Origin: Luteitalea pratensis
GTDB taxonomy: Bacteria > Acidobacteriota > Vicinamibacteria > Vicinamibacterales > Vicinamibacteraceae
Reading direction: 5' to 3'
NCBI RefSeq assembly: GCF_001618865.1
Contig: NZ_CP015136.1
Location: 5,429,001-5,493,000, forward strand
Length of the DNA: 64,000 bases
Shown here: one piece after another, positions 33,301 through 41,391 of the stretch
Layout: every line of letters begins with the position of its first letter
Position numbering within the stretch: the stretch's first letter is position 1
Program-made: the position numbers and the translations under genes
Notes under the pieces: model-generated
The model's database searches: none
Seen by the model: only the letters and a program-made list of their open reading frames with translations
What the model was told of the DNA's origin: nothing

Positions 33301-36300
33301 TCGCGTCGCTGTGCTCGTCGTGGAACGTCTCGACCTCGATGCCCGCTGTCGCATCGGCGACGGCGGCTTCAAACACCGGTACATCCCCGACATCCGTCGT
33401 GACGGGCTGAATCGCCCCAGGCTCGACGATCACGGCCGGTTCGATCACCACGACGTCGATCGCGGCGCCGCCTTCGACATCGGGTGCGTCGTCCTGGCGG
33501 GCGTCCACCGCCACTGCGTCGAGCGCGGCGGCGACCTCGATAGCCGCGGTGTCCTCGACCACCGCGACGTCTGCAAGAATCGCGTCGACGTCGACGGCGT
33601 CCGCCGCTTCAGCGCCGACGGCGATCTCGACGGCGGGTTCGTCCTCGACGCGTGCGATGCTGTCGTGCAACGGCTCGACGTCGACGACGTCAACGACATT
33701 CGCGGCGTCAGGGTCGACAGCGTTTTCGATCGCGGGCTCGTCCTCGACGATCGCGACGCCGCCGTGCACCGCCTCGACTTCAACGACGTCGATGCCCCCG
33801 AGAGCGAAGGCGGGGGCGGGGGCGGGGGCGGGTTCGTCCCCGACAACTTCCCCCGCATCGAGGACAACCTCGCCTTCGGTCGCGGCCTCGACGATTGCCA
33901 CGCTGCCGTGCCACGTCTCGGTCTCGACTTGGACGACAGCCACGGCGTCAGCGTCGATTGCGATTTCGGCCGCGGACTCGTCCTCGGCAACCGCCACCGC
34001 ATCGAGGTCAACGGCGACTTCGCTCGGGACCGCCCCCTCGACGATCGCCACGCTGTCGTGCGACGCTTCGCCGTCGACCAACTCGATGACCTCGGGAGCG
34101 ACGGTGACTTCGACCGCGGTTTCGTCCTGGGCGGCCTCCGTATCCCACGAGGCCTCCGTCACGTCGATGACGGCTTCGTCCTCGACGACCGCGATGTCGT
34201 CGTGCGACGCCTCGCCGTCAACCGACTCGATGGCGTCGGGAGCGACGGTGACCTCGACCGCGGTTTCGTCCTGGGCAGCCTCCGTATCCAACGAGGCATC
34301 CGCCACATCGATGACGGCTTCGTCCTCGACGACCGCGATGTCGTCGTGCGATGTCTCTTCGACGACTGCAACCGCATCTACGGCCGTGGCGAGTTCGATC
34401 GACGGTTCGACAGCGGCAGCCGGCTCGAGGTCGAGGACCGTCACATCGCCCTTGTCCGCCGGAGCCTTGGCGGAGGTCGACGCAACTTCGGCATCGACCA
34501 GGTCGCCTGAGGGTCCGCCGACCTCCTCCGCCGTGACGGGCGTGCCGTCCTTCCCGGACGCAGCAACGTCCGCAACGCTATCGGCAGCCGTGACGTCGTC
34601 GGCAGCCGCGTGCTCCTCTGCGACCATGTGCTCCGAGGCGGCCGACGGCTCCTGGGCAGCGGTTTCGGCCGCATCAGGCCCGCTCTCATCGCGCCACGGC
34701 AAGGCCTCCTTCCACCATTCCGCAGGTACGTGCTCGATGGCCGCGGTCGGCCGCGGTTCCTCGGTCGCGACGATCAGCAAGGGTTCGGTCGCTGCACCGA
34801 CGTCGAGTCGCGAGAAGACGCTCGTGTCCGCGAACGGCACGGGGGCCTCGTCGTCCTCCGCCGCCACGGCCTCGATCACCGGCAGCGCCACAACTTCGTC
34901 GAGCTGCGGCGCGACCACGGGCTCGATCGCATCGCCCGGCTCGGCCTCGTCAGCGGCCGGCATCGAGGACCAGAGCACCCGCGCGTCGACCAGCGGCTCC
35001 GAGGTCGCGGGCGTCTCGGGGATCAGGTGCACCGTTTCGTTGGCGGAGACAGGCGCAACCGAGGCGACCAGTTCCGCGAACTGACGTTCGAGATCGAGTC
35101 GCTCTTGCGCAAGCGCTTCCAGGGGACTGTCGTCCTCGGCCGGCATGGTGGGCGCGGCGTCCGGTGCAGTGCGCGTCGCTGACGCCGCACGGCCTGTCGC
35201 GCGTTGCGTCGTTGGTGGCGGGGACGCCGGTGACGAGCCGTCCTCGAGTTCGGCCTCGAGCGCCAGCAACGCCTCGATGTCGATCTCGGCCTCTGATGCC
35301 GATGCGGTCTCCTCCAGCGGCGCCTGCACTCGCGCCGGCGCATTTTCGGCCGCGGACGTCAGCGACGTCACGGGTGCTGCGACGACGATAGTGGCGGGTG
35401 CCTGGGCAGCATCGCTGGCCGACGCTGCTGGTGCCTCGGCGGCGGCTATCGCGGCAACCGCGGCCACGACGCTCTTGACCCGCGCGGGGCTCGCGCCCAA
35501 CGCGGCACCGCCGCCCGAGAACAGCCCTTCGAGGGCCTGCTGGGCGTCACGTACGGTCTTGAACGCGCGCCGGCTGTCGACCGGTGCGAGCCGCTCGAGC
35601 ACCGCGACGACGTCGCTGGCGATCGGTGCCGATGGCGATCGACCGAGCCGGTCCTGTACCAGCGGCAGCAGGCCGCGGAGACGATGTGGGTACTCCTCCT
35701 CGTCGATGGGTCGCCCGAGCAGGACCGCCAGGCCGAGCAGGCCGGCCTGGGCGAAGTCGGTCTGCATGTCGAACCGGACGGTGCCAGCGGCGGGCGGCGT
35801 CGGCACCCGCCATTCACGCCACAACTGGTGACGCGGGCGCTGCAACCGGTCGAGGGCGTGCCCCAGCACGTGCTCCACCATGACCACCCGCCCGGTGGCC
35901 GTCAGCACTACGCGCTCTGGAGCCAGGGAGCCGTGGGCCACGTTGCGGGAGTCGTGCAGCACCGCGAGGGCGCTGAGCACGTCGCGAAGGATCTGGAGGC
36001 CCGCGCCCGGCTCGAAGGTGACCAGGCCGTGGCCGGCCATCTCGAGCACCTCGGACAGGCGGTTGCCCGGGACGTGACTGGAGACGAGAATCGGGCCGCA
36101 GTCCTTGCGGGCCGGCTCGAGACTGAGGATGCGGGAGAACTTGACGTGCTGGAGCTTGGCGAGGCGCGTCACGCGCTCGCGCAGGGGGATCTCGACACTC
36201 GCGAACGCCGGATCGAGGTGGAACCACTCGACCAGCTCGCCAGTACCCGTGTCGCGCCGCTCGCGCACACCGAGGCCGTCACGAAAGATCACACGTTCTT

Positions 36301-36331
36301 CCGCCGGTTCCGAGAGGTGTGCTACTTTCAC
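30374..36331 (-). CDS. Giant membrane protein: pseudokinase, acidic repeat region, one TM helix, PEGA repeats
   Basis: 1985 residues from GTG 36331, behind an AAAGGA site. Residues 1-270 resemble a Ser/Thr kinase fold (LQILRDVLSALAVLHDSRNV), but the catalytic HRD is replaced by AHGSLAPERVV and no VAIK lysine or DFG is visible, so it is probably inactive. Residues about 290-1680 are low-complexity, rich in Asp, Glu, Ala and Val, including 48-residue tandem repeats near 660-756 and a basic patch KKKKRRSRRKKG near 1422. One membrane helix (about 1690-1715) is followed by three to four PEGA-like beta domains (LTSNPAGAQIVIDGKVRGTT; TLPYEAEVFLDGASAGTTPG) outside. The orientation puts the pseudokinase inside. 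A tether from cytoplasm to envelope is suggested; no function is known. Confidence 0.88.
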   Translation of the reverse strand: MKVAHLSEPAEERVIFRDGLGVRERRDTGTGELVEWFHLDPAFASVEIPLRERVTRLAKLQHVKFSRILSLEPARKDCGPILVSSHVPGNRLSEVLEMAGHGLVTFEPGAGLQILRDVLSALAVLHDSRNVAHGSLAPERVVLTATGRVVMVEHVLGHALDRLQRPRHQLWREWRVPTPPAAGTVRFDMQTDFAQAGLLGLAVLLGRPIDEEEYPHRLRGLLPLVQDRLGRSPSAPIASDVVAVLERLAPVDSRRAFKTVRDAQQALEGLFSGGGAALGASPARVKSVVAAVAAIAAAEAPAASASDAAQAPATIVVAAPVTSLTSAAENAPARVQAPLEETASASEAEIDIEALLALEAELEDGSSPASPPPTTQRATGRAASATRTAPDAAPTMPAEDDSPLEALAQERLDLERQFAELVASVAPVSANETVHLIPETPATSEPLVDARVLWSSMPAADEAEPGDAIEPVVAPQLDEVVALPVIEAVAAEDDEAPVPFADTSVFSRLDVGAATEPLLIVATEEPRPTAAIEHVPAEWWKEALPWRDESGPDAAETAAQEPSAASEHMVAEEHAAADDVTAADSVADVAASGKDGTPVTAEEVGGPSGDLVDAEVASTSAKAPADKGDVTVLDLEPAAAVEPSIELATAVDAVAVVEETSHDDIAVVEDEAVIDVADASLDTEAAQDETAVEVTVAPDAIESVDGEASHDDIAVVEDEAVIDVTEASWDTEAAQDETAVEVTVAPEVIELVDGEASHDSVAIVEGAVPSEVAVDLDAVAVAEDESAAEIAIDADAVAVVQVETETWHGSVAIVEAATEGEVVLDAGEVVGDEPAPAPAPAFALGGIDVVEVEAVHGGVAIVEDEPAIENAVDPDAANVVDVVDVEPLHDSIARVEDEPAVEIAVGAEAADAVDVDAILADVAVVEDTAAIEVAAALDAVAVDARQDDAPDVEGGAAIDVVVIEPAVIVEPGAIQPVTTDVGDVPVFEAAVADATAGIEVETFHDEHSDATVAVDSDLELQPAATADDAVYLAPDADSMALAADESDARAAADHLTVLSLGELPDDHVTAVPFALEPHRAPEPDVVPSEVAVDAVADVTDAAAAASDTAIIATTDAWAVADVNVGGDDAMAPVGAYHLFGDIEPILLQQEDGPGSMQADATFDAQPVDDAPSFAAAALLSRDVGGNDARDWRAAFLGANTDADTPAVAEGGFFTGQTVAGDSEPEAEPIVEFEPIAEPAAESMDTASGSVDALESDDSRVAEVVCTSTDDEPGIPLPDAVPVVYASVAEVAPPSEPTTAPDAAPAHVEEAAPVDERAPVEESDTRAYPDPQPTPDAPLEPSPVEAPSRVEMPAMFPHSVPEVVIVDDGHDGNAWDHLPSELPEVTGDFGSAAQPDLAAESSAVTHEEDHHDSTASDLATSASASKKKKRRSRRKKGSTAVPTAAPAVIAAPATTSIPFVNVAAVANDAIQATIAVAPPVVQVAAAPSPLQAEAVPAPIVALPMAISLTPSDPGALTPNDDAGPEMGTRQASLLGREVPAWTPPSDFGALRPRGLQASANELGSTPQGIHGEPLAGEHEASTISMVTGHAGPTHAFAPASVAIEAPAPTPAPMPPASSFDDPEALRPFEQEIRAVGMPDLDELQPRSGRTNVKSMAEGLGTVTGSTSRHAAPSEPWVSAPAAQPEAARGINWRRFIAASVLIALFQGVAFAAWWWVQPGARGTLVVQTAKSGVEVLLDQKVVGRTPFREEVAPGRHTLGLRQGTNVREMPVEISVGVVTTQTLEWPSSTGGKGNLQLTSNPAGAQIVIDGKVRGTTPLLLENLPAGDQVLMLRGDAGSVTVKAMVVADETTPLEVKIFAGWVLVDAPVEVNLLLNGREKIGSSMDGQILLPPGTHRLRAVNEALGIRQWLTVKVEPGAVERVTFSVPPGTLTLPYEAEVFLDGASAGTTPGSIRIAPGTHEIVVRLADGTERRQTLTVRAGQRVEI
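34062..34350 (-). repeat. Two 144-bp tandem repeats inside the giant gene
   Basis: Two nearly identical 144-bp copies (48 residues each, beginning SHDDIAVVEDEAVIDV) sit head to tail; the shared marker GATGACGG occurs at 34166 and 34310. Degenerate copies with HDSVAIVE- and HGGVAIVE-type starts continue towards 33500. The near identity of these two suggests recent duplication and likely length variation between strains. Confidence 0.88.
34451..34477. repeat. Palindromic 27-bp element inside the giant gene
   Basis: Matches the intergenic copy at 48274-48300 at 25 of 27 positions; core GAGCCTTGGCGGAGG with arms TCCGCC and GGCGGA. In frame it encodes TSAKAPADKG within the acidic region, a locally basic interruption of the repeat composition. 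A related, more diverged copy is at about 9957-9981. Confidence 0.75.
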
Positions 36332-36547
36332 CGCGCGCGTCCTTTCCGGGTGTCGAAAGCCGCAGCGATCAGACGCATCGTCCTACTGGTCCTGCAACGG
36401 CCGCACCAGACCTGTCGTTCCTGACCCTCGTTGGCAAGTCGTTGTCCGTTGGGCGGTTGTTGAATCGGCATCGCGTCGGGTGGGCTCCATTGCGCCGTGA
36501 CGGCACGCAACCGTGCAACTGGCGCCACAGATTTGTAATCGGCTGAT

Positions 36548-37864
36548 ATGTACCGCGCTTCATTCCGTTGCATCGCCGGGTGCCATGGCACCCACCCGCT
36601 CTTCACGCCGCTGTACCGGTGTCCCACCTGTGGCGATCTCCTGGAGGTCGCGCACGACGTGGAGGCCCTGAAGGATCGGTCGGCCGGGGCCTGGATGCGG
36701 CTCTTCGACGAACGCTACAAGCGGACGCTCTGGCCCTACGGTTCGGCGGTGTGGGGCAAGAAGGAATGGGTCTGCCCGGACATCCGCGACGACCAGATCG
36801 TGTCGATGGACGAAGGGGGCACCAACCTGTTGTGGGCCGAGCGCTACGGCGCGAGCCTCGGCGTGCCGGATCTCTGGATCAAGCAGTGCGGGAACTCGCA
36901 CACCGGGTCCTTCAAGGATCTGGGGATGACGGTGCTGGTCTCGGCGGTGCGCCAGATGATCAGCGACGGCCAGCAGGTGCGGGCCATCGCCTGCGCGTCG
37001 ACCGGCGACACGTCGGCCGCACTGGCGGCCTACGCGGCGGCCGCCGGCATACCCTCCATCGTCCTGTTGCCCAGGGGCAAGGTCTCGGTCGCGCAGTTGC
37101 TGCAGCCCATCGCCAACGGCGCGCTCGTGCTATCGCTCGATACCGACTTCGACGGCTGCATGGCGATCGTGCAGCGACTCGCCGCCGAAGAGGGCGTGTA
37201 CCTGGCCAACTCGATGAACAGCCTCCGGCTCGAGGGCCAGAAGACGGTCTCGGTCGAGATCGTGCAGCAGTGGGACTGGCAGGTGCCCGACGTCATCATC
37301 ATCCCCGGCGGCAACCTGGGGAACGTGAGTGCGCTCGGGGCCGGGTTCGACATGATGCGGGCGCTCGGCGTCGTCAGCAAGCGGCCGCGGATTGTCGTCG
37401 CGCAGGCGGCTCGCGCCAACCCGCTGTACCTTGCCTACGCGAACAACTGGGACTTCACGCCGGTGCAGGCGCAGAGCACCCTGGCCTCCGCGATCCAGAT
37501 CGGCAACCCGGTCTCCATCCGTAAGGCGATCAGGACCCTTCAGGCCTACGACGGCATCGTCGAGCAGGCCAGCGAGAGCGAGTTGGCCGACGCCTCGGCC
37601 CGGGCGGACCGCACCGGCATGTTCAATTGCCCGCACACCGGCGTCGCACTGGCGGTGCTCGAGAAGCTGGCGGCTCGCGGTGAAATTACCAAGGATCAGC
37701 GGGTCGTCGTCGTGTCCACGGCCAACGGCTTGAAGTTCAGCGACTTCAAGCTGCAGTACCACACGCGCCAACTCGAAGGCATCGATGCGCGACTGTCGAA
37801 CACACCCATCGAGTTGCCCAATGACTACGACGCGGTGCGCCGGGCGATCGACACGCATACCTGA
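36548..37864 (+). CDS. thrC: Threonine synthase
   Basis: PLP enzyme that converts O-phosphohomoserine to threonine, the last step of threonine synthesis. The PLP lysine is in [13 protein letters not shown] (about residue 124). [20 protein letters not shown], the phosphate loop [16 protein letters not shown] and MDEGGTNLL are typical. At 438 residues it has an N-terminal zinc-ribbon-like CPTCGDLL as in the class with a cysteine-rich N-terminus. A monocistronic gene, with the divergent giant gene 216 bp away; no homoserine kinase is nearby. Confidence 0.95.
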   Translation: MYRASFRCIAGCHGTHPLFTPLYRCPTCGDLLEVAHDVEALKDRSAGAWMRLFDERYKRTLWPYGSAVWGKKEWVCPDIRDDQIVSMDEGGTNLLWAERYGASLGVPDLWIKQCGNSHTGSFKDLGMTVLVSAVRQMISDGQQVRAIACASTGDTSAALAAYAAAAGIPSIVLLPRGKVSVAQLLQPIANGALVLSLDTDFDGCMAIVQRLAAEEGVYLANSMNSLRLEGQKTVSVEIVQQWDWQVPDVIIIPGGNLGNVSALGAGFDMMRALGVVSKRPRIVVAQAARANPLYLAYANNWDFTPVQAQSTLASAIQIGNPVSIRKAIRTLQAYDGIVEQASESELADASARADRTGMFNCPHTGVALAVLEKLAARGEITKDQRVVVVSTANGLKFSDFKLQYHTRQLEGIDARLSNTPIELPNDYDAVRRAIDTHT

Positions 37865-37918
37865 GGCCTGATGCGCCTGCGCGTGTCGCGTGCGTCACAC
37901 TTGTGATACAAGAGCGGC

Positions 37919-38734
37919 ATGCAACAAGGCCCCGGTATGACCGGTGTCCGTCATGAGGCGGACGCGGGCGACACCTCCGCGCGTGCCCGTTCATCGGCCA
38001 GCGCCGCCAATGGCTGGCGCCAGTCGAGCCGCCCCCATGCCAGCGCCGCCGAGACGATCGTCGAACACGTACGCGAGCGCCTCGAGCGCGGCGAACTCCG
38101 CCCCGGTGATCGCTTGCCGCCCGAGCGCGCCCTCGCCCTGCAGACCGGCGTCAGCCGCTCGTCCGTGCGCGTCGGCCTGCGCGCACTGTCGACGATGGGC
38201 ATCATCCAGTCGCGTCACGGTTCCGGCACGTTCATCGCCGATGGTCCGCCAACGCTCGAAACCGAGCCACTCCGCTTCCTCGCGGCGCTGCACGGCTTCA
38301 CGCGCGACGAGATGTTCGAGGCGCGACGGATGATCGAGGTCGGCGTCGCGGCCCTGAGTGCAACGCGAGCGACTGGTGAACAGATCGCCGCCATCGCCGA
38401 GGAGGTGACGAGCATGTTCGCGTCCCTCGACAATCCGCAGGACTTCCTGCGCCACGACATCCGCTTTCACCAGGCGGTCGCCGCCGCATGCGGCAACCCG
38501 ATCCTGACGTCGCTGGTCGAGATGTTGTCGCAGGTGTTCTACGAGCGCCGGCGTGGGACGGTCGGGCGGGCGCGCGACTTCCGCGAATCGGCCGAGATGC
38601 ACCGGCGGATCTACATGGCCATTCGCCAGCGCGACAGCGGCGCCGCTCGCGAGGCGATGGACAGGCACCTGCAACTGTCCTATGAAGCGCAGGCGATCGA
38701 GGAAGGCGACCGATCGGCTGTGGTCAGCGCCTGA
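37919..38734 (+). CDS. GntR-family regulator (FadR subfamily, FCD domain)
   Basis: 271 residues. The winged helix is at about 35-110 (IVEHVRERLERGELRPGDRLPPERALALQTGVSRSSVR; SRHGSGTFI), and the FCD ligand domain follows (FEARRMIEVGVAALSATRA, FHQAVAAACGNP with His metal ligand, MHRRIYMAIRQRDSGAAREAM). FCD proteins usually sense organic acids or sugar acids. The extra 35 N-terminal residues are disordered; ATG 37919 or 37937 may be the start. The target is unknown; it lies downstream of thrC in the same direction, 54 bp apart. Confidence 0.9.
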   Translation: MQQGPGMTGVRHEADAGDTSARARSSASAANGWRQSSRPHASAAETIVEHVRERLERGELRPGDRLPPERALALQTGVSRSSVRVGLRALSTMGIIQSRHGSGTFIADGPPTLETEPLRFLAALHGFTRDEMFEARRMIEVGVAALSATRATGEQIAAIAEEVTSMFASLDNPQDFLRHDIRFHQAVAAACGNPILTSLVEMLSQVFYERRRGTVGRARDFRESAEMHRRIYMAIRQRDSGAAREAMDRHLQLSYEAQAIEEGDRSAVVSA

Positions 38735-38779
38735 CGCGGCACGGTCGACCGTGCGCCGGCGTACCTGGCTGGCGAGACA

Positions 38780-39271
38780 TCAGAGGAACGCGCCCACCCC
38801 GCCCCAGGTCTTGTGATCCTGGAGCCGCAGCGTGTGCAGGTAGAGATCGACGTCCTCGACGGGGTACTGCGCCCGCAGGGCCGCGACCGCCTCCGGCAGC
38901 TTCGCCTCGTCCAGCGCCGGTGCCGCATCGTCGGCGATGAGGCCGTTCTCATGGGAGATGCCGAGGGCGTCGAGGAACGTGCTCATCATCGCGCGCTGGT
39001 GCGTCAGGTGGAAGGTCACCAGTAAGCGGCCCGCGACCCCATCGGACACCGCGGCCAGGCCGGCCGTGTACTTCGCCCGCTTCTCGGACGGCAACGCCAG
39101 GACGGACTTGACGCGGAAGTTGAGCCGCCGCGACAGCAGCCCGATGACTTCCGCGTGCTCTGCGCCGGCCTCGCCTTCAGCCCAGAAGGCTTCGGCGGCC
39201 TGCCGTCGCTGGCCTTCGGTCATGAGCTTCCAGAGTTGCGAGGCGCGGGTGATCTGTTCGAGGTCGGACAT
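38780..39271 (-). CDS. Conserved hypothetical protein
   Basis: 163 residues from ATG 39271 (MSDLEQITRASQLWKLMTEG); a longer open frame runs into repeat DNA. Composition is helical and soluble with no signal or membrane segment: WKLMTEGQRRQAAEAFW, VIGLLSRRLNFRVKSVLALPSEKRAKYTAGL, and LLVTFHLTHQRAMMSTFLDALGI. I recognise no family. The C-terminal KTWGGVGAFL is distinctive. It follows the ABC-F gene uup on the same strand, about 105 bp after it, separated by an inverted heptad tract. Confidence 0.75.
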   Translation of the reverse strand: MSDLEQITRASQLWKLMTEGQRRQAAEAFWAEGEAGAEHAEVIGLLSRRLNFRVKSVLALPSEKRAKYTAGLAAVSDGVAGRLLVTFHLTHQRAMMSTFLDALGISHENGLIADDAAPALDEAKLPEAVAALRAQYPVEDVDLYLHTLRLQDHKTWGGVGAFL

Positions 39272-39275
39272 AAGA

Positions 39276-39364
39276 GCCTGCAGCCTGCGGCCTACGGCTG
39301 CCGGCTGGTGTGAAGTCAAGACTGAGTCGGGCAGGCTGTAGGCTGGAGGCCGTAGGCTGCCGTG
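39276..39364. repeat. Heptad tract with inverted halves (AGCCTGC / GTAGGCT)
   Basis: The left half has units AGCCTGC, GGCCTAC and GGCTGCC; the right half, after about 33 unrelated bases, has GGCAGGCT, GTAGGCT, GGAGGCC and GTAGGCT, the reverse complement of the left. It lies between uup and the downstream hypothetical gene, both on the minus strand, starting 11 bp after the uup stop. Confidence 0.85.
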
Positions 39365-39375
39365 AAACGAGCATT

Positions 39376-41286
39376 CTACCGCGCCGCGTCCGCGCGGGCT
39401 TCGAGTTCGAGCCAGCGAGCCATGACGCGTTCGAGGTCCGCTTCGGTCGCTTCGAGACCCGACGCGACGTCGGCCATGCCCACGGCACCGCGCAGGTGGA
39501 AGTCCGCGGCGTTGATCGCCGACTCGAGTTCCTGCTTGCGCGTCTCGAGATCGGCGATCCGCGTCGGCAGGCCATCGAGTTCCTGCCGCTCCTTGTAGGT
39601 CAACTTCACGATCCGCGCCGCAGCGACCGGCGGTGGAGCGGGAACCGTCTTCGCCGGTAACGCGGCGGCCGCCGCCAGCGCGTCGCGGGCGGCTTTCTGG
39701 CGCACCCAGTCCGCATAGCCGCCGACGTACTCGCGCACGGTGCCCTGCCCTTCGAAGGCAATCGTGCTGGTCACCACGCGATCGAGGAAGGCGCGATCGT
39801 GGCTCACGACCAGCAGCGTGCCGGCAAATCCAAGCAGCAGATCCTCCAGGACATCCAGCGTCTCGAGGTCGAGGTCGTTGGTCGGTTCGTCCAGCACCAG
39901 CACGTTGGCCGGCCGCACGAGCAGCCGGGCCAGCAGCAGCCGGTTACGTTCGCCGCCCGACAGGGCCCGCACCGGCGACTGGAAGCGCTCCGGCGTGAAC
40001 AGGAACTCCTTCAGGTAGCCGGCCACGTGGCGCGTCCCGCCGCCTGGCACGTCGACCATCTGGCGACCATCGGCGACCGTATCCATCACGGTCAGATCGG
40101 GGTCGAGCTGTTCGCGCTCCTGATCGAAGTACGCGACCTCGAGGTTGGTGCCACGGCGGACTTCACCGGCCTGCACGGGCAGCGTGCCGAGCAGCAGGCG
40201 CAGCAGCGTGGTCTTGCCCGATCCATTGGGCCCGAGGATGCCGACGCGATCGCCACGCATGATCCGCCCGCTGAAGTCGCCGACGATCACGCGATCGCCG
40301 AAGCGATGATGGAGATGACGCGCCTCGAGCACCAGCGTACCGGATCGCTCGCTGTCATCGACTGACAGCTGCACCGTACCCGCCTTCTCGCGCCGCTGTG
40401 CGCGTTCGCGCCGCATCGCCTCGAGGGCATGCACGCGACCTTCGTCCCTGGTGCGCCGCGCCTTGATGCCCTGGCGAATCCAGGCCTCCTCGCGCGCGAG
40501 CAACTTGTCGAACTTCTGCTCGGCTTGCGCGTCGGCCTCCTGCTCCGCTTCGCGTGTGGACAGGTAGGCGTCGTAGTCGCCCGGGTAACTGCGCAACGCG
40601 CCGCGATCGAGTTCGACGATGCGAGTCGCGAGCGACCGCAGGAGCGTCCGGTCGTGGGTCACGAACAGCAGCGCGCCGGTGTAGTCGCGAAGGAACGCCT
40701 CGAGCCATTCGATCGAGTCGATGTCGAGGTGATTGGTCGGTTCGTCGAGCAACAGCACGTCCGGCTGCCGCACCAGCGCCTGCGCCAGCAGCACGCGACG
40801 CCGCTGCCCGCCCGAGAGGGTGTTGACCGGCGCATCGGCAGGCACATCGAGTCGTACGATGACGTCCTCGACGCGCTGTTCCAGGCGCCACCCATCCTGC
40901 CGCTCGAGTGCGTCCTGCAGTTCACCGAGGCGCGACATCGCCGCGGGCGTGGCGTGCTCGGCCACGTCGTGTGCCACCTGGTGGTACTCGGTGGCAAGCG
41001 CGCCAAGGGCCCCGAGCCCCTCGGCCACCACCGCGAACACCGTCCGGTCGCCGCCTGGCGGTACGTCCTGCTCCAGCCTCGCCACGCGCAGCCCTGGCTG
41101 CCGCCAGACCCGGCCGGCGTCGGCCGCGAGTTCACCCGACACCATGCGCAGCAGGGTGGACTTGCCCGCACCGTTACGGCCGATCAGGCACACGCGTTCG
41201 CCCGCGTCGAGCCGCAGCGTCGCGGCATCGAGCAGGGGACGGTGACCGAACGCCACCGTCACGCCACCGAGTTCGATGAGAGCCAT
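39376..41286 (-). CDS. uup: ABC-F ATPase, Uup type
   Basis: 636 residues with two ABC modules: Walker A GRNGAGKST and GPNGSGKTT, signature LSGGQRRRV and LSGGERNRL, Walker [12 protein letters not shown] and [13 protein letters not shown]-terminal coiled coil (about 560-636: LTYKERQELDGLPTRIADLE) marks the Uup subgroup. Uup proteins act on ribosomes or branched DNA (precise excision phenotype in E. coli). No membrane part exists. ATG 41286 gives the usual MALIELGGVTV start. It follows tex and ettA on the same strand. Confidence 0.93.
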   Translation of the reverse strand: MALIELGGVTVAFGHRPLLDAATLRLDAGERVCLIGRNGAGKSTLLRMVSGELAADAGRVWRQPGLRVARLEQDVPPGGDRTVFAVVAEGLGALGALATEYHQVAHDVAEHATPAAMSRLGELQDALERQDGWRLEQRVEDVIVRLDVPADAPVNTLSGGQRRRVLLAQALVRQPDVLLLDEPTNHLDIDSIEWLEAFLRDYTGALLFVTHDRTLLRSLATRIVELDRGALRSYPGDYDAYLSTREAEQEADAQAEQKFDKLLAREEAWIRQGIKARRTRDEGRVHALEAMRRERAQRREKAGTVQLSVDDSERSGTLVLEARHLHHRFGDRVIVGDFSGRIMRGDRVGILGPNGSGKTTLLRLLLGTLPVQAGEVRRGTNLEVAYFDQEREQLDPDLTVMDTVADGRQMVDVPGGGTRHVAGYLKEFLFTPERFQSPVRALSGGERNRLLLARLLVRPANVLVLDEPTNDLDLETLDVLEDLLLGFAGTLLVVSHDRAFLDRVVTSTIAFEGQGTVREYVGGYADWVRQKAARDALAAAAALPAKTVPAPPPVAAARIVKLTYKERQELDGLPTRIADLETRKQELESAINAADFHLRGAVGMADVASGLEATEADLERVMARWLELEARADAAR

Positions 41287-41315
41287 TTTTCTGAACGCCA
41301 CGTACGCAACGGGCT

Positions 41316-41391
41316 GGTAGGGACGGCTCTCCGAGCCGTCCATCTCCGGTGCGACGTGGTCATGGACGCCTCGGAGAGGCGTCCCTACCTA
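41316..41391. repeat. Paired palindromes (REP/BIME-like) bounded by GGTAGGG and CCCTACC
   Basis: Two short hairpins, GACGGCTC-TCC-GAGCCGTC and GACGCCTC-GGA-GAGGCGTC, face each other; the outer ends are inverted repeats GGTAGGGACG and CGTCCCTACC. The right end runs into the tex stop codon (TAG 41391-41389), and the left end is 30 bp before the uup start. The left half matches the element at 58217 at 31 of its first 33 bases. Confidence 0.9.

Noticed and set aside
33170..35084. Long plus-strand open frames of 446 and 511 codons opposite the giant gene
   Set aside because: Their products are low-complexity (Ser/Thr/Ala or Arg/Asp runs), with no domain or ribosome site. They arise because the minus-strand gene is built of GC-rich Asp/Val/Ala repeats that lack stops in all frames.
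30374..36331. Active Ser/Thr kinase call for the giant protein
   Set aside because: The HRD catalytic loop, the DFG and the ATP-binding lysine are not visible, so only a kinase-like (pseudokinase) fold is claimed.
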